This document shows positions 1-10,126 of a stretch of DNA of 64,000 bases, piece by piece. The stretch spans positions 606,303,677 through 606,367,676 of the forward strand of contig NC_081405.1 in NCBI RefSeq assembly GCF_030272615.1. The letters run 5' to 3'. The position numbers and the translations under genes are program-made. Source of the stretch: Cryptomeria japonica. Lineage: Eukaryota > Streptophyta > Pinopsida > Cupressales > Cupressaceae. Positions within the stretch are counted from its first letter, which is position 1, and each line of letters opens with the position of its first letter. The notes under the pieces are model-generated. The model did not search any database and had not been told where the DNA came from. It was given only the letters and a program-made list of their open reading frames with translations.

Positions 1-1859
1 TTGACAGATAAAGAATGGATATTCTCATGGACAACAATAATAGAATCCAAAATCTGTCTACCAAGAACAAAACCATTCTCATGAAATCAATTTTTTATTA
101 TACTATAAATAATAATATTTATCCAATCTTCTATGTTACTATTTAAGCTTTCTTTATCAAAGATTATTAACCAATAACCATGACATTATTTTTGCCAACT
201 AAATTTTATTTCTTTAAATAAATATAGATCAATATAGTAGAGGGTTTTATTTTACTTATTATTCTTACTATATGTGTAGCTTATTAAAATTTAATTTTGC
301 AATTCATTTATGCTAAAGTCCTTCAATTTATTTATTTTTAATTTATTTTAAGAGAAATTTGAAAGTATAGAGTGAATACACACACATATGTATATATGTA
401 TACATATACCCATATACATATACATATACATATACATATAGATACATATATAAATATATACATATTCTTAGATATATATATATATATATACTTTCCTATT
501 TATCAAGCATGACTTCATTCCTTTTGAAATCCCACATCTTTTTTTAAGGGTCTATTTATTTCTGGATCTTACAAAACTATTTCCCCAGCAATGGTTAATA
601 ACCTCGAAATTTGGTGTGAGGGATCAACTTTTAATAGTGGAAGATCTAAAGGTGGTTGAATCACACATAGATTCATTAGGTCATTTAACCTCTGGTTGTC
701 AATCTATAAGAGTGTGTGAAGATAACACTTCTTAGGCTAGGCAGTACATTCTTTCACCTCTTATAAAGATAGAATAGAGAAAAGGGATGCTCCAAACCCC
801 GAGATCCAAGGATCCAACTCGCAAGATAAAAAAAAAAATTAGGAGGAAAACCGTATTGACTCCTCTGAAGGTGTGAAGGTGGCCAAATAGGAAACTAATA
901 ATGAGATTGACCACGAAAAATCCCTTTTGGAGAAGTTACTAGAGTAGAAAGTAGAATCAGGGCAGATATGTGAAGGGAGAACTTGTATTTTCTCCTTTCA
1001 GAAGATTTAGAGCTACAAAGGGCACAAACTATTAATGAACTATTAATATAATCAATACTAGGGAAAGAAACTTTCAAGAAGTAAATCTTGAGGTTGAGAA
1101 GGAGGGTTAAGGGTTTAATATCTCATCTTTACCTCCACAAATTCTCATTAGCTCCTTGCTATTAAGGCTTAATCGTTTGAAGGTAGTTGTTCCCTTCAAG
1201 ACCATCCCCTAGATTCAATGTCCTAACATCCCTCGATACCTCCCTTGGGAATTATCTTTGTCGAGCATGCTTCAATCAAAATTTCTTATCACCGTAGCAT
1301 CCCCTTGATTGGTTAAAAATAGACATTTTTTGAGATAATTTAAATCTCCTTTCCTCTTAGGTAAACAAGATAACCTTATTGAGAAAAAAATCTCTAAAGC
1401 ATGTTCGATGTTTCTCGATGAGATTTTAAAACGAGAAGGCAATATGCTAGAGCTGGAAGACCTAATGGGTTTCTTTAAGCACATCTCAGAATAGTATATT
1501 ACTCTTTCAACACCATTACAGGAAAAAGAAACTTCTATATGCCATCAGGATAATGTAGAGGTACAACAAAGGAGTGATTTGGTCAAAAAATCTTAGTAGA
1601 ATGAAAAATTTCACGATCTTCCTTTAGTTGTCTCCTCCATTTATCAAATGGGATCTAGAAAAGAAGCTTTGCTTATCAAAACCAAAGGGAGAGAGTGGGT
1701 AGGCCACCAAAGAAGAAGAAGGTTGCAAATATAACCACAAAGGAGGTTAAAGCAGGAATACAAACTACCTTAGATGGTAAACTTTGTCCTTGGAGAGTAG
1801 AGAACTCTCCTGGACAACAATGAAAATAGTGACCTAGAACATTAGGCGCATTAATGCTC
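1..1859. other. Decayed region upstream of a LINE; no gene recognised
   Basis: AT-rich sequence without a convincing reading frame. Short plus-strand stretches between about 560 and 1750 could be a worn LINE ORF1 or 5' untranslated region, because the endonuclease of the downstream LINE follows directly. I could not recognise an ORF1 nucleic-acid-binding domain or zinc knuckle. The short minus-strand frames here look fortuitous. Confidence 0.4.
377..490. repeat. TA-rich microsatellite (TACATA/TATA)n
   Basis: Alternating ACATAT, TACATA and TATA units run for about 110 bases, ending in a pure TA stretch. It is a simple-sequence repeat with no sign of function. Confidence 0.85.
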
Positions 1860-1884
1860 CTAACAAATGGCTCTTGATCAAATG

Positions 1885-2635
1885 TCAAATTGAGAATTGT
1901 GGGGTTCATATTATTTAACTTCAAGAGACAAAATTCTAATAAAATGTTGAGTCACAACCCTTCAAAATATAGAAAAACTGGAAGTATGTTGCATCTCAAC
2001 CCATTGGTGCTTCTGGAAGATTGGCCATTCTTTGGAGGTCAAGTGTGGGGAAGGTAGATACTATTGCAATTAAAGAAAACTTTATCCATGTCATATTTGA
2101 AGCTACTTTAGTATCTTTTCATTTGATCTTAGTTTATGGTACAATTTCAACAACAAGAAAGAAAGAAGTTTGAGACAGTCTTGAAGTAACATTGTTGAAT
2201 TACCTAGAGGACCCTATTATTATGGGAGGTGATTTTAATGTTGTACTATCCTCAAGGAACAAAACTGGAGGCATCATTCCTTCTCCAAATACCACGCAAG
2301 ATTTCAATGACTTTGTTTGTGCAAATGCACTAAAAGACTGCATACCATCAAACGGTTCTTATACATGGTCAAATAGAAGGCAAAGATTCCTTCATATTGC
2401 AGAATGGTTAGATAGGTTTTTTGTGAACCCTATATGGATTGCTTCTCATAGTGTTCCATCCTCCATGATTTTATCATTATTAGGATTACATCATTTTTCT
2501 CTTCAACTGGACCTCCCTTTGACATCTACTCCAAGGAGGGGCTCATCATCTTTCAAGTTTCAACAAATGTGGTTTAGGGATGTGACTTTCTTACATAAGT
2601 TGCAAGAATGGTGGCAGTCTTCTCCTTTTTTGTAG
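1885..2635 (+). pseudogene. LINE endonuclease domain (APE/EEP type), broken
   Basis: The family nicks target DNA to prime reverse transcription. Landmarks in order are an LQETK motif near 1918 (catalytic Glu region), a GGLAILWRS-like stretch near 2020, GGDFNV at about 2226-2243, TWSNRR near 2365, and a WLDRFFVNPIW stretch near 2405 that matches the family's RLDR-A/F motif. The terminal SDH motif is degraded to LHH. The part from 2192 to 2635 is open for 147 codons; upstream there are in-frame stops. The frame closes at a TAG before the linker. An endonuclease of a LINE is the only family I considered plausible. Confidence 0.75.
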
Positions 2636-2797
2636 GGATCTAAGATGTTTTAGTTTGCTAAAAAGATTCAGTGGATTAAAACAAGAATTAAAGAATGAAA
2701 TACCTTTGTGTTAAAAAACATTTTTTAGCTAAAAGCTCAACTTCAGGACAATATAAAACTTCTCAATGAAGATATTATCCAAAATGGAAAAAACAAA

Positions 2798-4299
2798 ATG
2801 TCCTACAAGCAACAAAATCTGTTCAATCTGCAACTTCAAGAAGTCTTGAAAAGGGAAGAGTTATTCTGGAAACAAAAATCTAGGGAAGCTTGGTTACAAG
2901 AAGGGGGAAGGAACACAAAAAAATTTCATGTTTCAGTCAAAATGAAGAGAGCAAACAACTTAATCTCAAAAACAAAAAATGGAGTAGGGGAGGTGGTAAT
3001 GGATACTTTGAAAATAGAAAAGGAAGTAGAGAACTACTTCTCGTCTCTCGTTACAAGTATGGTGGTTGAAGATGAAGATTTCAATAGGAAGTCCAAGGAC
3101 ATTCTCTAACACATCCCTTGCTTGATTAACAATTAGGATGATATCGCATTGTTGAAACCCTTTTCCTTGGAGGAAGTTAAATTTGCAGTTTTTTCCATCC
3201 TACCAGATAAGGCCCCAAGTCCAGATGGGTTCCTAGAACTATTTTATCAAAAATGCTAGAGTTTATTACATCCGGATGTTTGGATGATGATAGAGAAATA
3301 TAGAAAGCATGGTAACATTTTGAAACAATTCAACACTACCCTCATTGTTTTAATCCCCAAGTTGACTAATTCATCATCTTTTGCAGATTTTAGACCTTTT
3401 TCCTTCTGTGACACAATCTATAAGATTGTTACCAAAGTTATTTCCATTAGGTTAGCTCATTTCATCCCCAAAATCATCTCGAAATAGAAAAGAGGTTTTG
3501 TCCTAGGGAGAGAAATGGATGAAGGGGATTTAGTAGTTCATGAACTAATTCATTCAGTGACTGTGCACAAGGAAGAAGCAATGTTGGCTAAGCTTGACAT
3601 GCTAAAAGATTATGACAAGGTTAATTGGAGCTTTTTACAGCAACTCCTTCTTAGATTTGGGTTTTCCAAACAATGGTGCAAGTGGATTATATCTTGTTTG
3701 TTAGGGGCCAAGTTATCAGTTCTACTAAATGGTAGTTTAGTGGGTTTTTTTCCTTCTCCCAAGGAGTTAGATAGGGAGATCACCTATCTCCATCCCTTTT
3801 CATTATTATGGTGGAGGCCTTAAGTAGGATGATAACAACTTTACATGTTTATTCTACCTAGAAGGGAATTCAAATCCCTCAAACACAGACAGTGGTGACA
3901 CATTATTTATTTGCTGATGATACAGTTTTATTTAGGTAAGCAAAAGTGATCAAAAGAGCTTTGCAACTTTTTAGTGATGTTTGAGGCCAAAAAGTGAGTT
4001 AGACTAAATCAAAAGTTTTTCTCTTTCATTATTCTCCAATCCTCACAAAGAAGCTACTATCCTATTTGGGTTTTAAACAAGCAAATTTACCTTGCAAGTA
4101 TCTTCGAATCCCATTTTTCAGAGGAGGAAAGAAAGTTTGCTACTGGGATTCTATAGTCTCTTCAATCAAAAATAGAATAGCATCATGGAAAAATAATTGG
4201 ATATCCTTAGCTGGGAGGATAGTGTTAATTAAAATTATATTGGCATCAATTCCAAACTACATTATGTCAGTCCTCCCTATGCCTTTCAAAATTAAATAA
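2798..4299 (+). pseudogene. LINE linker and reverse transcriptase, broken
   Basis: The first piece, 2798-3109, holds the conserved linker (FWKQKSREAWLQEGGRNTKKFH). The next pieces carry reverse transcriptase blocks: a FRPFSFCDTIYKI stretch near 3390, GFVLGRE near 3495, KLDMLKDYDKVNW near 3590, and YLFADDTVLF near 3910, where FADD is the polymerase catalytic motif. A thumb-like piece at 4066-4299 contains SWKNNWISLAGRIVLIK. Several in-frame stops sit where relatives have Trp or Gln, for instance after KC near 3257 and before KRGFV near 3486. It is a dead copy. Confidence 0.8.
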
Positions 4300-4949
4300 G
4301 CTTGGGAATCTCTTCTTAAGAATTTCTTATGGAAGGGAAAGAGAGATCCAAAAGATAAAATACACTTGTTGGCCTAGGGAAAAGTATGTTTTCCCAAATT
4401 TTATGGGGGGGCACGTATTCCAGACTTTGAAGATAGAAACATTGCCTTAGGTGCCAAACTGGTATGGAAACTATATTTGGACACCTCTTCAATCCGGTCG
4501 TCCTTAATTAGAAGTATCTTGATTCGGAAGAACCTGGATGAAATTTTATAGTTCTGGACCCTTCAAAAGGTTCGAAGATGTCGAATTTCCTTCTGAAATG
4601 TAGAGAGATGTTTGTCCCAAATCTAGCCTCAATTATTCATAATAGAAGGTGAATCAAATTCTAGGAGGATTCAGGGAATAGTTATCCCCTTCTAGACAGT
4701 CTCCCGGGTTTGGATGAATTGAAAACAACTTTGCAATCTTCTTGGGGTATTTTTAGTAAGTAATTATCCACAACCCTCTTTGACCAATGGAAACTGGAAG
4801 GTAAGCTAGAAACAATTTGGTACTGTGACTGCATCACAGTTGTCCTTCGAATTACAGAGTAGAATGTTGATCTATAATGGAACAATAAATAAACTGAAGT
4901 GGCTCCCCTCTAAATAAGGTTCCTATTCAATAAAGGAGGGCATCAAGGA

Positions 4950-5345
4950 AATGTCATCTTAGGGACTTACTCATTCAACAAGGAAATTTTTATTTTGTTG
5001 GAAGAGATGTGGTCTTCAAAAGGCTGGATCATTTGCATGGCTAGCATTAAAGGGAAGAATCTTAACTAGTGACAGATTAGCTTTCTTAAAGATTGCACTT
5101 CCTTTTGACTTTCCACCCTACAAACAAAATACTAAGACAATAGATCATTTACTATTGGGATGTGAAGTGGCACAAAAATGTTGGAAATGGCTACTTTATA
5201 AGCTACAATGGACTTTCCCTTTACAATCCTCGTTATCTGAGGTTTTTGATTCTTGGCCAAAGCTTTATTCAAACTCTTTTTTTGTAGTTATATGGGAAGT
5301 GGCTCCTGCAATTCTCATCTAGAACCTATGTTGGGAAAGGAATAG
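4950..5345 (+). pseudogene. LINE zf-RVT-like region, broken
   Basis: A plus-strand stretch reads FFWKRCGLQKAG..AWLALKGRILTSDRLA and then TIDHLLLGCEVAQKCW, the signature of the zf-RVT region that lies between reverse transcriptase and RNase H in plant LINEs. The paired cysteines before the HLLLGC block are not preserved. It sits in the expected position, about 650 bases after the last reverse transcriptase block and 300 bases before the RNase H. Confidence 0.6.
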
Positions 5346-5620
5346 GTGCATATTTTGAAAATAATTTAACAGTATGCAGCGCATAATAAATAAGATAGAA
5401 ATGTCCATCTCAAAATCAGACAATGCTCACATAGCTAAACATAAAAAAAAATGATTCACTATATACTTCTTAAGATAGTGATTTAATGAAGGGATGGTAT
5501 CTTTTGAAACTCTCGTTCAAGGGAAGTCTGATGGAAAATGGAGACAAAATAATCAATAGGAAAGAAATTAGATGGAGAACTCCATAGAAGAACTATTTCA
5601 AGCTAATTTTTTTATGGGGT

Positions 5621-6053
5621 AGCAAGGGGTAACCATGGAGTATTTGGAATTGGATGTGTGTTGAGAAATCAAGAAGGTCAGATTGTGAAAGCAAGATCTG
5701 TAACAATTCCAAATGACACAAACAATGTGGCAGAGGCAAGAGCCTTATTGTTTGGCATTAATTTAGCCATTCTAGAGAAGGTGAATTTTCTAGAGATTGA
5801 AGGGGATTCCATGAATATTATATTGGCATTAAAAATTCAAACCCCTAATTGGAAGATAGATTATATTATTCAGGAAGCTATTGAAAGAATCTCTTTGTTA
5901 GAAAGATATAGCATTATGCATTGCTATAGGGAGGCAAATCTTTTAGCAGATTTATTGGCCAATAGGGGGTGTGAATCGAATGAGGAGGAGATATTTATTT
6001 CTCCACTTCAAGTTTCGGAAGACAAAAACCTTAGATTGCAATCAAAAAATTGA
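5621..6053 (+). pseudogene. LINE RNase H (RVT_3 type)
   Basis: An open stretch of 131 codons (5658-6053) with upstream coding sequence from about 5621. The RVT_3 family degrades the RNA strand of the hybrid. Visible landmarks are GVFGIGCVLRNQEG at the N-terminus, NVAEARALLFG (catalytic Glu), EGDSMNI (catalytic Asp), and HCYREANLLADLLANRG at the C-terminus with the last Asp. The first catalytic Asp position upstream of 5640 is not clear. This is the best-preserved domain of the LINE. The alternative, a host RNase H-like gene, is unlikely given the neighbours. Confidence 0.75.
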
Positions 6054-6862
6054 TGCAGAATCATTTTCCTAATTTTTAACATAAGTTTTTGTCCTTGATG
6101 CAGGTTATGGCTCTCTTCCTCCTTGAAGGGTTTCATTCTCCAATTTCATTGATAGCAGGGGAACATATGTGTAGGACACGAAGCAATTTTGGTCGAAGCA
6201 TATTCTGGGCAATCAACAATATTGGTTCTTAACATGTCATCAAAATTAGAATGTCATCTTTCAAAAATGGCTAATCAAGCCTTTAAATGTCACTCATGTG
6301 ACCTCATCCTTCAAGGAAAGGGAATGAATTTGTGATGGTGAGAATGGTTTAGGCGAAGACACTTGGCTCCAGGTTTTTATTTCCATGCAGACAGTATTCC
6401 TCCCACATTCTTTGATGATGGCTCAAGATTTGCATGGTTAACAAGTTTTCAAGTTGGAAAAACTCAAAGCAAACTAATAAAGTGGTACAAACAGGGGTCA
6501 CTTGCTATCTAAAGGACAACATTGAAGGATGATTACAATATTCTCACATGAGTAGGGATTAAATTCCTTGATTCTCAATTTTCTCGCATGTGCATTGCCA
6601 ACATTGAATATGGACCTGCTCGTATGTCTTCTGCATTTTAGAGGTGTCTTCTATTGGAGGCAGCATGGCTTTTCGCATTCTTTAATAGGGAGGCCTTCAT
6701 GTTGTTTGGTTGTAGGGGAATAAAATCCCTCTCCAATTGATTGAGGACTTTGCAATTTCATTCTCCAATATGGACTGGGCAATCCGTCGCATCCTTGGTG
6801 AACGCTAAGTTCGATCTAACCCTTTTGCTCCCCCCTCACTGGCAATCTCCAGACTAGCAAAA

Positions 6863-7285
6863 ATGGTCATGGACCTCTCATGCTCAGTTGATTTCACAAA
6901 GTTTTTAGTGGGGTCTTTTGTGCACACATCCCTGTTCACTTGGGAGGAGCTCAACACTCAACTTTCGAACTATGAGTTCCAACTAGGGGACGCTTCGCTT
7001 GGTGGGCTCTTTCACAGAGATGAGGTAATGCAGGAGTCGATAACAAGGTCGGTATTTTTATCTTTCATCAACGGTTTGTACTACACATCACCAGCCCCCT
7101 TTGTTCACTGGATGCAATCATATGCACTTCTCATAGGTGATCCATGGTTGTCAAATGTAACGTCTAAATTATATGCTCTCTGGAAGCTCCATAACCATGC
7201 TCACATTGACCCTCATGTGTACCTGCAGTCCTTCCCACAACCTAATGACCTTGCTTCGTCACATGAGTCGGGTAATGGGGGATGA
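6863..7285 (+). CDS. Unrecognised 140-residue frame in the LINE 3' region
   Basis: An open frame of 140 codons whose composition looks protein-like: balanced residues, aromatic-rich (SLFTWEELNTQL, GLYYTSPAPFVHWMQSY), no low-complexity bias. I recognise no family. It lies between the LINE RNase H and the presumed poly-A tail, on the same strand, in locally more GC-rich DNA. It may be a worn extra C-terminal domain of the LINE, or part of an older element into which the LINE tail runs. Overlapping frames at 7173-7640 on both strands look like shadows. Confidence 0.35.
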   Translation: MVMDLSCSVDFTKFLVGSFVHTSLFTWEELNTQLSNYEFQLGDASLGGLFHRDEVMQESITRSVFLSFINGLYYTSPAPFVHWMQSYALLIGDPWLSNVTSKLYALWKLHNHAHIDPHVYLQSFPQPNDLASSHESGNGG

Positions 7286-8093
7286 AATTTTGATATATTG
7301 GTCAAGGTATGGAATTTTGTTGTTTCAATTTTGTTGGGCCCACTCTCTCAACATTTTTCTTCAAAGATCTGCAGTGCTTTATTTTGGGTTGGTCATGTCT
7401 TCTGGGCTCCTATGGGATTTTGTCATTCCTCCCCTGTTCTTGCCTCAGTCAGCTTCGGAGTTGTTTGTTTGTTCGGTTTATCCTCTTCTTCGATGCTGGC
7501 CGTTTTTGTTACACATGCTTTCCCATCTTGGTGTGTTGTTCTTTCAATCAAGGATTCGGGTGTCGGGTTCTCCAAATCTAGTAGGTTGGATTTGGGTCTG
7601 CTTCTAGTTGGTTTTGTCTCCCATTCCTTTCCTCCATAGGTGTTTAAGGTTTTGGGCCTGTCTATTGGGTTGATTTTGACGGATATCATGGTCGTACGGT
7701 GAAGTTGGATTTTGGTCAGCAGATGTCATTGCTAAGACAGCTGAGTGGGTGGCCAATGCTTGTTTTGTTGAATGCACCTGGGACGCTTCAGTTCAAGATA
7801 GAAGATAATACTCTTTGATAAATGACATAGTGACAATGTTATCATTTCAGTTATTGTGTAACTTGTCAAGAGAAGTAATCAGATGGACATCTCTGTTTAG
7901 TTTATCTTATAAGATCTGGGTAGTGTTGTTCTTAGATTATGTGAACCAGGTTGGTCTTTTCATATATAGTTGTGATTCTAGATTTGAGGATGTAATATTC
8001 TCTTTTATCAGACTTTATTTCATGTACATTGTAAATCTTTTCTTATATATTTAAGCTATTATAGGCCTATGCCATTTACCCCCCCAAAAAAAA

Positions 8094-8661
8094 TATATTT
8101 CACTTTTACATTTGATACTACACAATGTCTAATATAAAAGAAATTTTCCCAATCATCATTCAAGCTACATTCTTCCTTCAACTTCATGGAACACAACAAA
8201 ATAGTGAAAGAAAATAAAAATCACATATATCACAAAAATTCACTCCACTCATCCATAGGATTGGAAGTCCAATCCATTATTTAGCAACAAGGCGGAATAC
8301 ATAACTATAATATTAAACCGATGATTTACACATTATCATATAACAAATTAAGCAATGTTCTTCACAAACATATAAATCACAACTTAGCAAACCACTAAGG
8401 AACTCTATGTCTTGTCCTTTATAATGGAGTAGGGGTTGTAAACCAAATAGGGTTAAAGAATAATAATAACTTTCCATCCTTAATCTACTCCACATTTTCC
8501 AACCCACAAGATGAATAGGGTACTATTACCCTCAGCATGAATAGGTTACTCTTACCCCACAAGAACAAATCCTTATGGGTGTTTTTCTACTCAAACCCCA
8601 TCACATGAGGATAAAAACCCTTTTAATTGAAATCTACTCCTACACATATATAGACTCATAC
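8094..8661. other. Non-coding flank of the small LTR element
   Basis: AT-rich sequence with no gene seen. A short imperfect duplication around 8511-8560 repeats ATGAATAGG followed by a TACT/TTACTCTTACC stretch. The same flank resumes after the LTR element at 10127, as expected for an insertion. Confidence 0.5.
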
Positions 8662-8948
8662 TGTTAGTTTAAAAATGAGCAGAGAAAACACATAATAATG
8701 AACAGAAAACAACAGAAAGAATAATAGACACAACAAAGAACTCAAGACACAAGATTAACGTGGTTCACCACTAAGTGGCTACGTCCACTAGAAACGCAGG
8801 GAGAATTCTTATTAACCAATATCCAATTACATAGTACATTATGTATGGGCTGCACATAGCCATTTATATAAACATATCAAATATGAAATGAAGAGTCTTC
8901 TGGGGAAGACAAACAACCATGTGACTGTTGGGCTTCATATACCCAACA
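8662..8948 (-). repeat. 3' LTR of compact LTR element
   Basis: 287 bases, TG...CA termini, aligned along its length with the copy at 9870-10126. A TATATAAATGG-like promoter element on the minus strand lies near 8861-8870. Confidence 0.9.
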
Positions 8949-9010
8949 ATCTCCCCCGTGAAGTCCAACCAGCACAGCCTGTAACATTCCCTGCATCTCC
9001 ATTCCAAGGC

Positions 9011-9418
9011 TCATACTACAACCAGCTCTTGAGAAGATTTTAATATCGCCAAACTCTGTTCATGAATAGTGCAAATTAATCTTCTCCAAGTTAGATGAGA
9101 GTTAAAAACATATTCTCTAACTACTTCATCCGATAACCCATGATCAGGAACACTACTATCAACAGATGCATAATACACTCCTCCATCAAAGTCTCTTGTT
9201 TTTGTGCTCCCCCGTAATAGAATATCTAGAAGATCACCATTATCAGATTTTAATACCCAAATATAAAACTCTTGTACAAGTGTGAATAGCCTACAAACAT
9301 CACTCCCAATTCTCACGGTTGCCTCACTGAATGAATTTGTTGTATTTTGTGCAGAAACTTGTGCAGTACCTGCAATCAATGCATTCCACTCTGCCTCCGC
9401 TGCTGCAATCTGCAACAA
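9011..9418 (-). CDS. Unrecognised 135-residue frame inside the compact LTR element
   Basis: The protein opens with an Ala-rich helix (LQIAAAEAEWNALIAG) and then a hydrophobic/aromatic region (LFTLVQEFYIWVLKSDNG). I recognise no gag or pol domain and no zinc knuckle. It could be the second part of a captured host sequence or an element-specific protein. It sits in the 3' half of the internal region, followed by the polypurine tract. Whether it is translated alone is unknown. Confidence 0.4.
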   Translation of the reverse strand: MLQIAAAEAEWNALIAGTAQVSAQNTTNSFSEATVRIGSDVCRLFTLVQEFYIWVLKSDNGDLLDILLRGSTKTRDFDGGVYYASVDSSVPDHGLSDEVVREYVFNSHLTWRRLICTIHEQSLAILKSSQELVVV

Positions 9419-9586
9419 TAAATCATCACTTCTGCAATCTGCCTATTCTTCTTCAGGGTCATCCTCATTCGCTAGATTCAAGACTACATCCTCCTCACCC
9501 CGGGAGGCATCCTCCTCATCTTGGAAGGGAAACAAACCAATCTCTTCTTCAAACAACGAATGCAACAAACCCTCTTCTTCTTCAGC

Positions 9587-9835
9587 CTAAGTCTCCTCCG
9601 ATTTCCATCCATCCCACCAATGACATTTGGTTTCAACCTCCACTTGGACATCACTCTCTACCGAGTCTAGACTACCAAGAAATTTTTCGATGATTGATTC
9701 AGCTTCATCATCTAATTCAGCCTCATCATCTAAAACTTTAGCCTGTTTATCAATAACATAAAAGCACCCAGCTCCGGGATCAAACACAAAGTAAGGGCAC
9801 CCATATCCAGGATCAACTATCCACTCAGATCCCAT
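9587..9835 (-). CDS. Unrecognised 82-residue frame just after the primer binding site
   Basis: The ATG lies about 20 bases downstream of the primer binding site on the minus strand, so it would be the first start codon of the element transcript. The product starts with a Gly/Tyr/Cys pattern (VDPGYGCPYFVFDPGAGCF) and continues into an acidic stretch (DDEAELDDEAES). It resembles no gag that I know. Non-autonomous LTR elements sometimes carry captured host exons; that is a possibility here, not shown. Confidence 0.45.
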   Translation of the reverse strand: MGSEWIVDPGYGCPYFVFDPGAGCFYVIDKQAKVLDDEAELDDEAESIIEKFLGSLDSVESDVQVEVETKCHWWDGWKSEET

Positions 9836-9854
9836 CTCTGCTCAAGCCAACCGT

Positions 9855-9867
9855 GGCTCTGATACCA
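9855..9867 (-). other. Primer binding site, initiator Met tRNA type
   Basis: The minus strand reads TGGTATCAGAGCC, two bases from the end of the 5' LTR. This is the standard plant sequence complementary to the 3' end of initiator Met tRNA and sets the element's orientation. Confidence 0.9.
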
Positions 9868-9869
9868 AT

Positions 9870-10126
9870 TGTTAGTTTAAAAACGAGCAGAGAAAACACA
9901 TAATAATGAACAGAAAATAGCAGAAATAATAATAGACACAACAAAGAACTCAAGACACAAGATTAACGTGGTTGCAGGGATAAATCTTATTAACCAATAT
10001 CCAATTACACAGTACATTATGTATGGGCTGCACATAGCCATTTATATAAACATATCAAATATGAAATGAAGAGTCTTCTGGGGAAGACAAACAGCCATGT
10101 GAATGTTGGGCTTCATATACCCAACA
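9870..10126 (-). repeat. 5' LTR of compact LTR element
   Basis: 257 bases with the same ends as the copy at 8662-8948, shorter by about 30 bases in one place. It carries the minus-strand TATA-like element near 10041-10050, correctly placed to drive the element's transcript. Confidence 0.9.

Larger units (their letters stand above)
1860..8093 (+). mobile_element. Degenerate non-LTR retrotransposon (plant L1-type LINE)
   Basis: Plus-strand remnants follow the L1-type order: APE-like endonuclease, linker, reverse transcriptase, zinc-knuckle zf-RVT region, then an RVT_3-type RNase H. The likely 3' end is a C-run followed by an eight-A tail at 8086-8093. The stretch from the RNase H to the tail is about 2 kb, long for a LINE 3' region, and holds one 140-codon open frame. 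Coding is interrupted by many stops and frame changes, so this copy is dead. The 5' border is uncertain because no target duplication could be matched. Confidence 0.8.
8662..10126 (-). mobile_element. Compact non-autonomous LTR retrotransposon, minus strand
   Basis: Two LTRs (8662-8948 and 9870-10126) start TGTTAG and end CCCAACA. The element is flanked by a perfect 5-bp duplication CATAC at 8657-8661 and 10127-10131. On the minus strand a primer binding site starting TGGTATCAGAGCC, complementary to initiator Met tRNA, lies two bases inside the 5' LTR, and a G-rich polypurine tract adjoins the 3' LTR at 8949-8958. The internal part is only about 920 bases and holds no gag, protease, integrase or reverse transcriptase, so it must be moved by a partner, probably a Ty1/copia-type element. 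The LTRs differ by about ten substitutions and one length change, so it is fairly young. The structure looks whole for a non-autonomous element. Confidence 0.9.

Noticed and set aside
7173-7689. Four overlapping frames on both strands after the LINE RNase H
   Set aside because: They overlap each other and show Cys/Phe/Leu-rich compositions typical of shadow frames; none has a recognisable motif.
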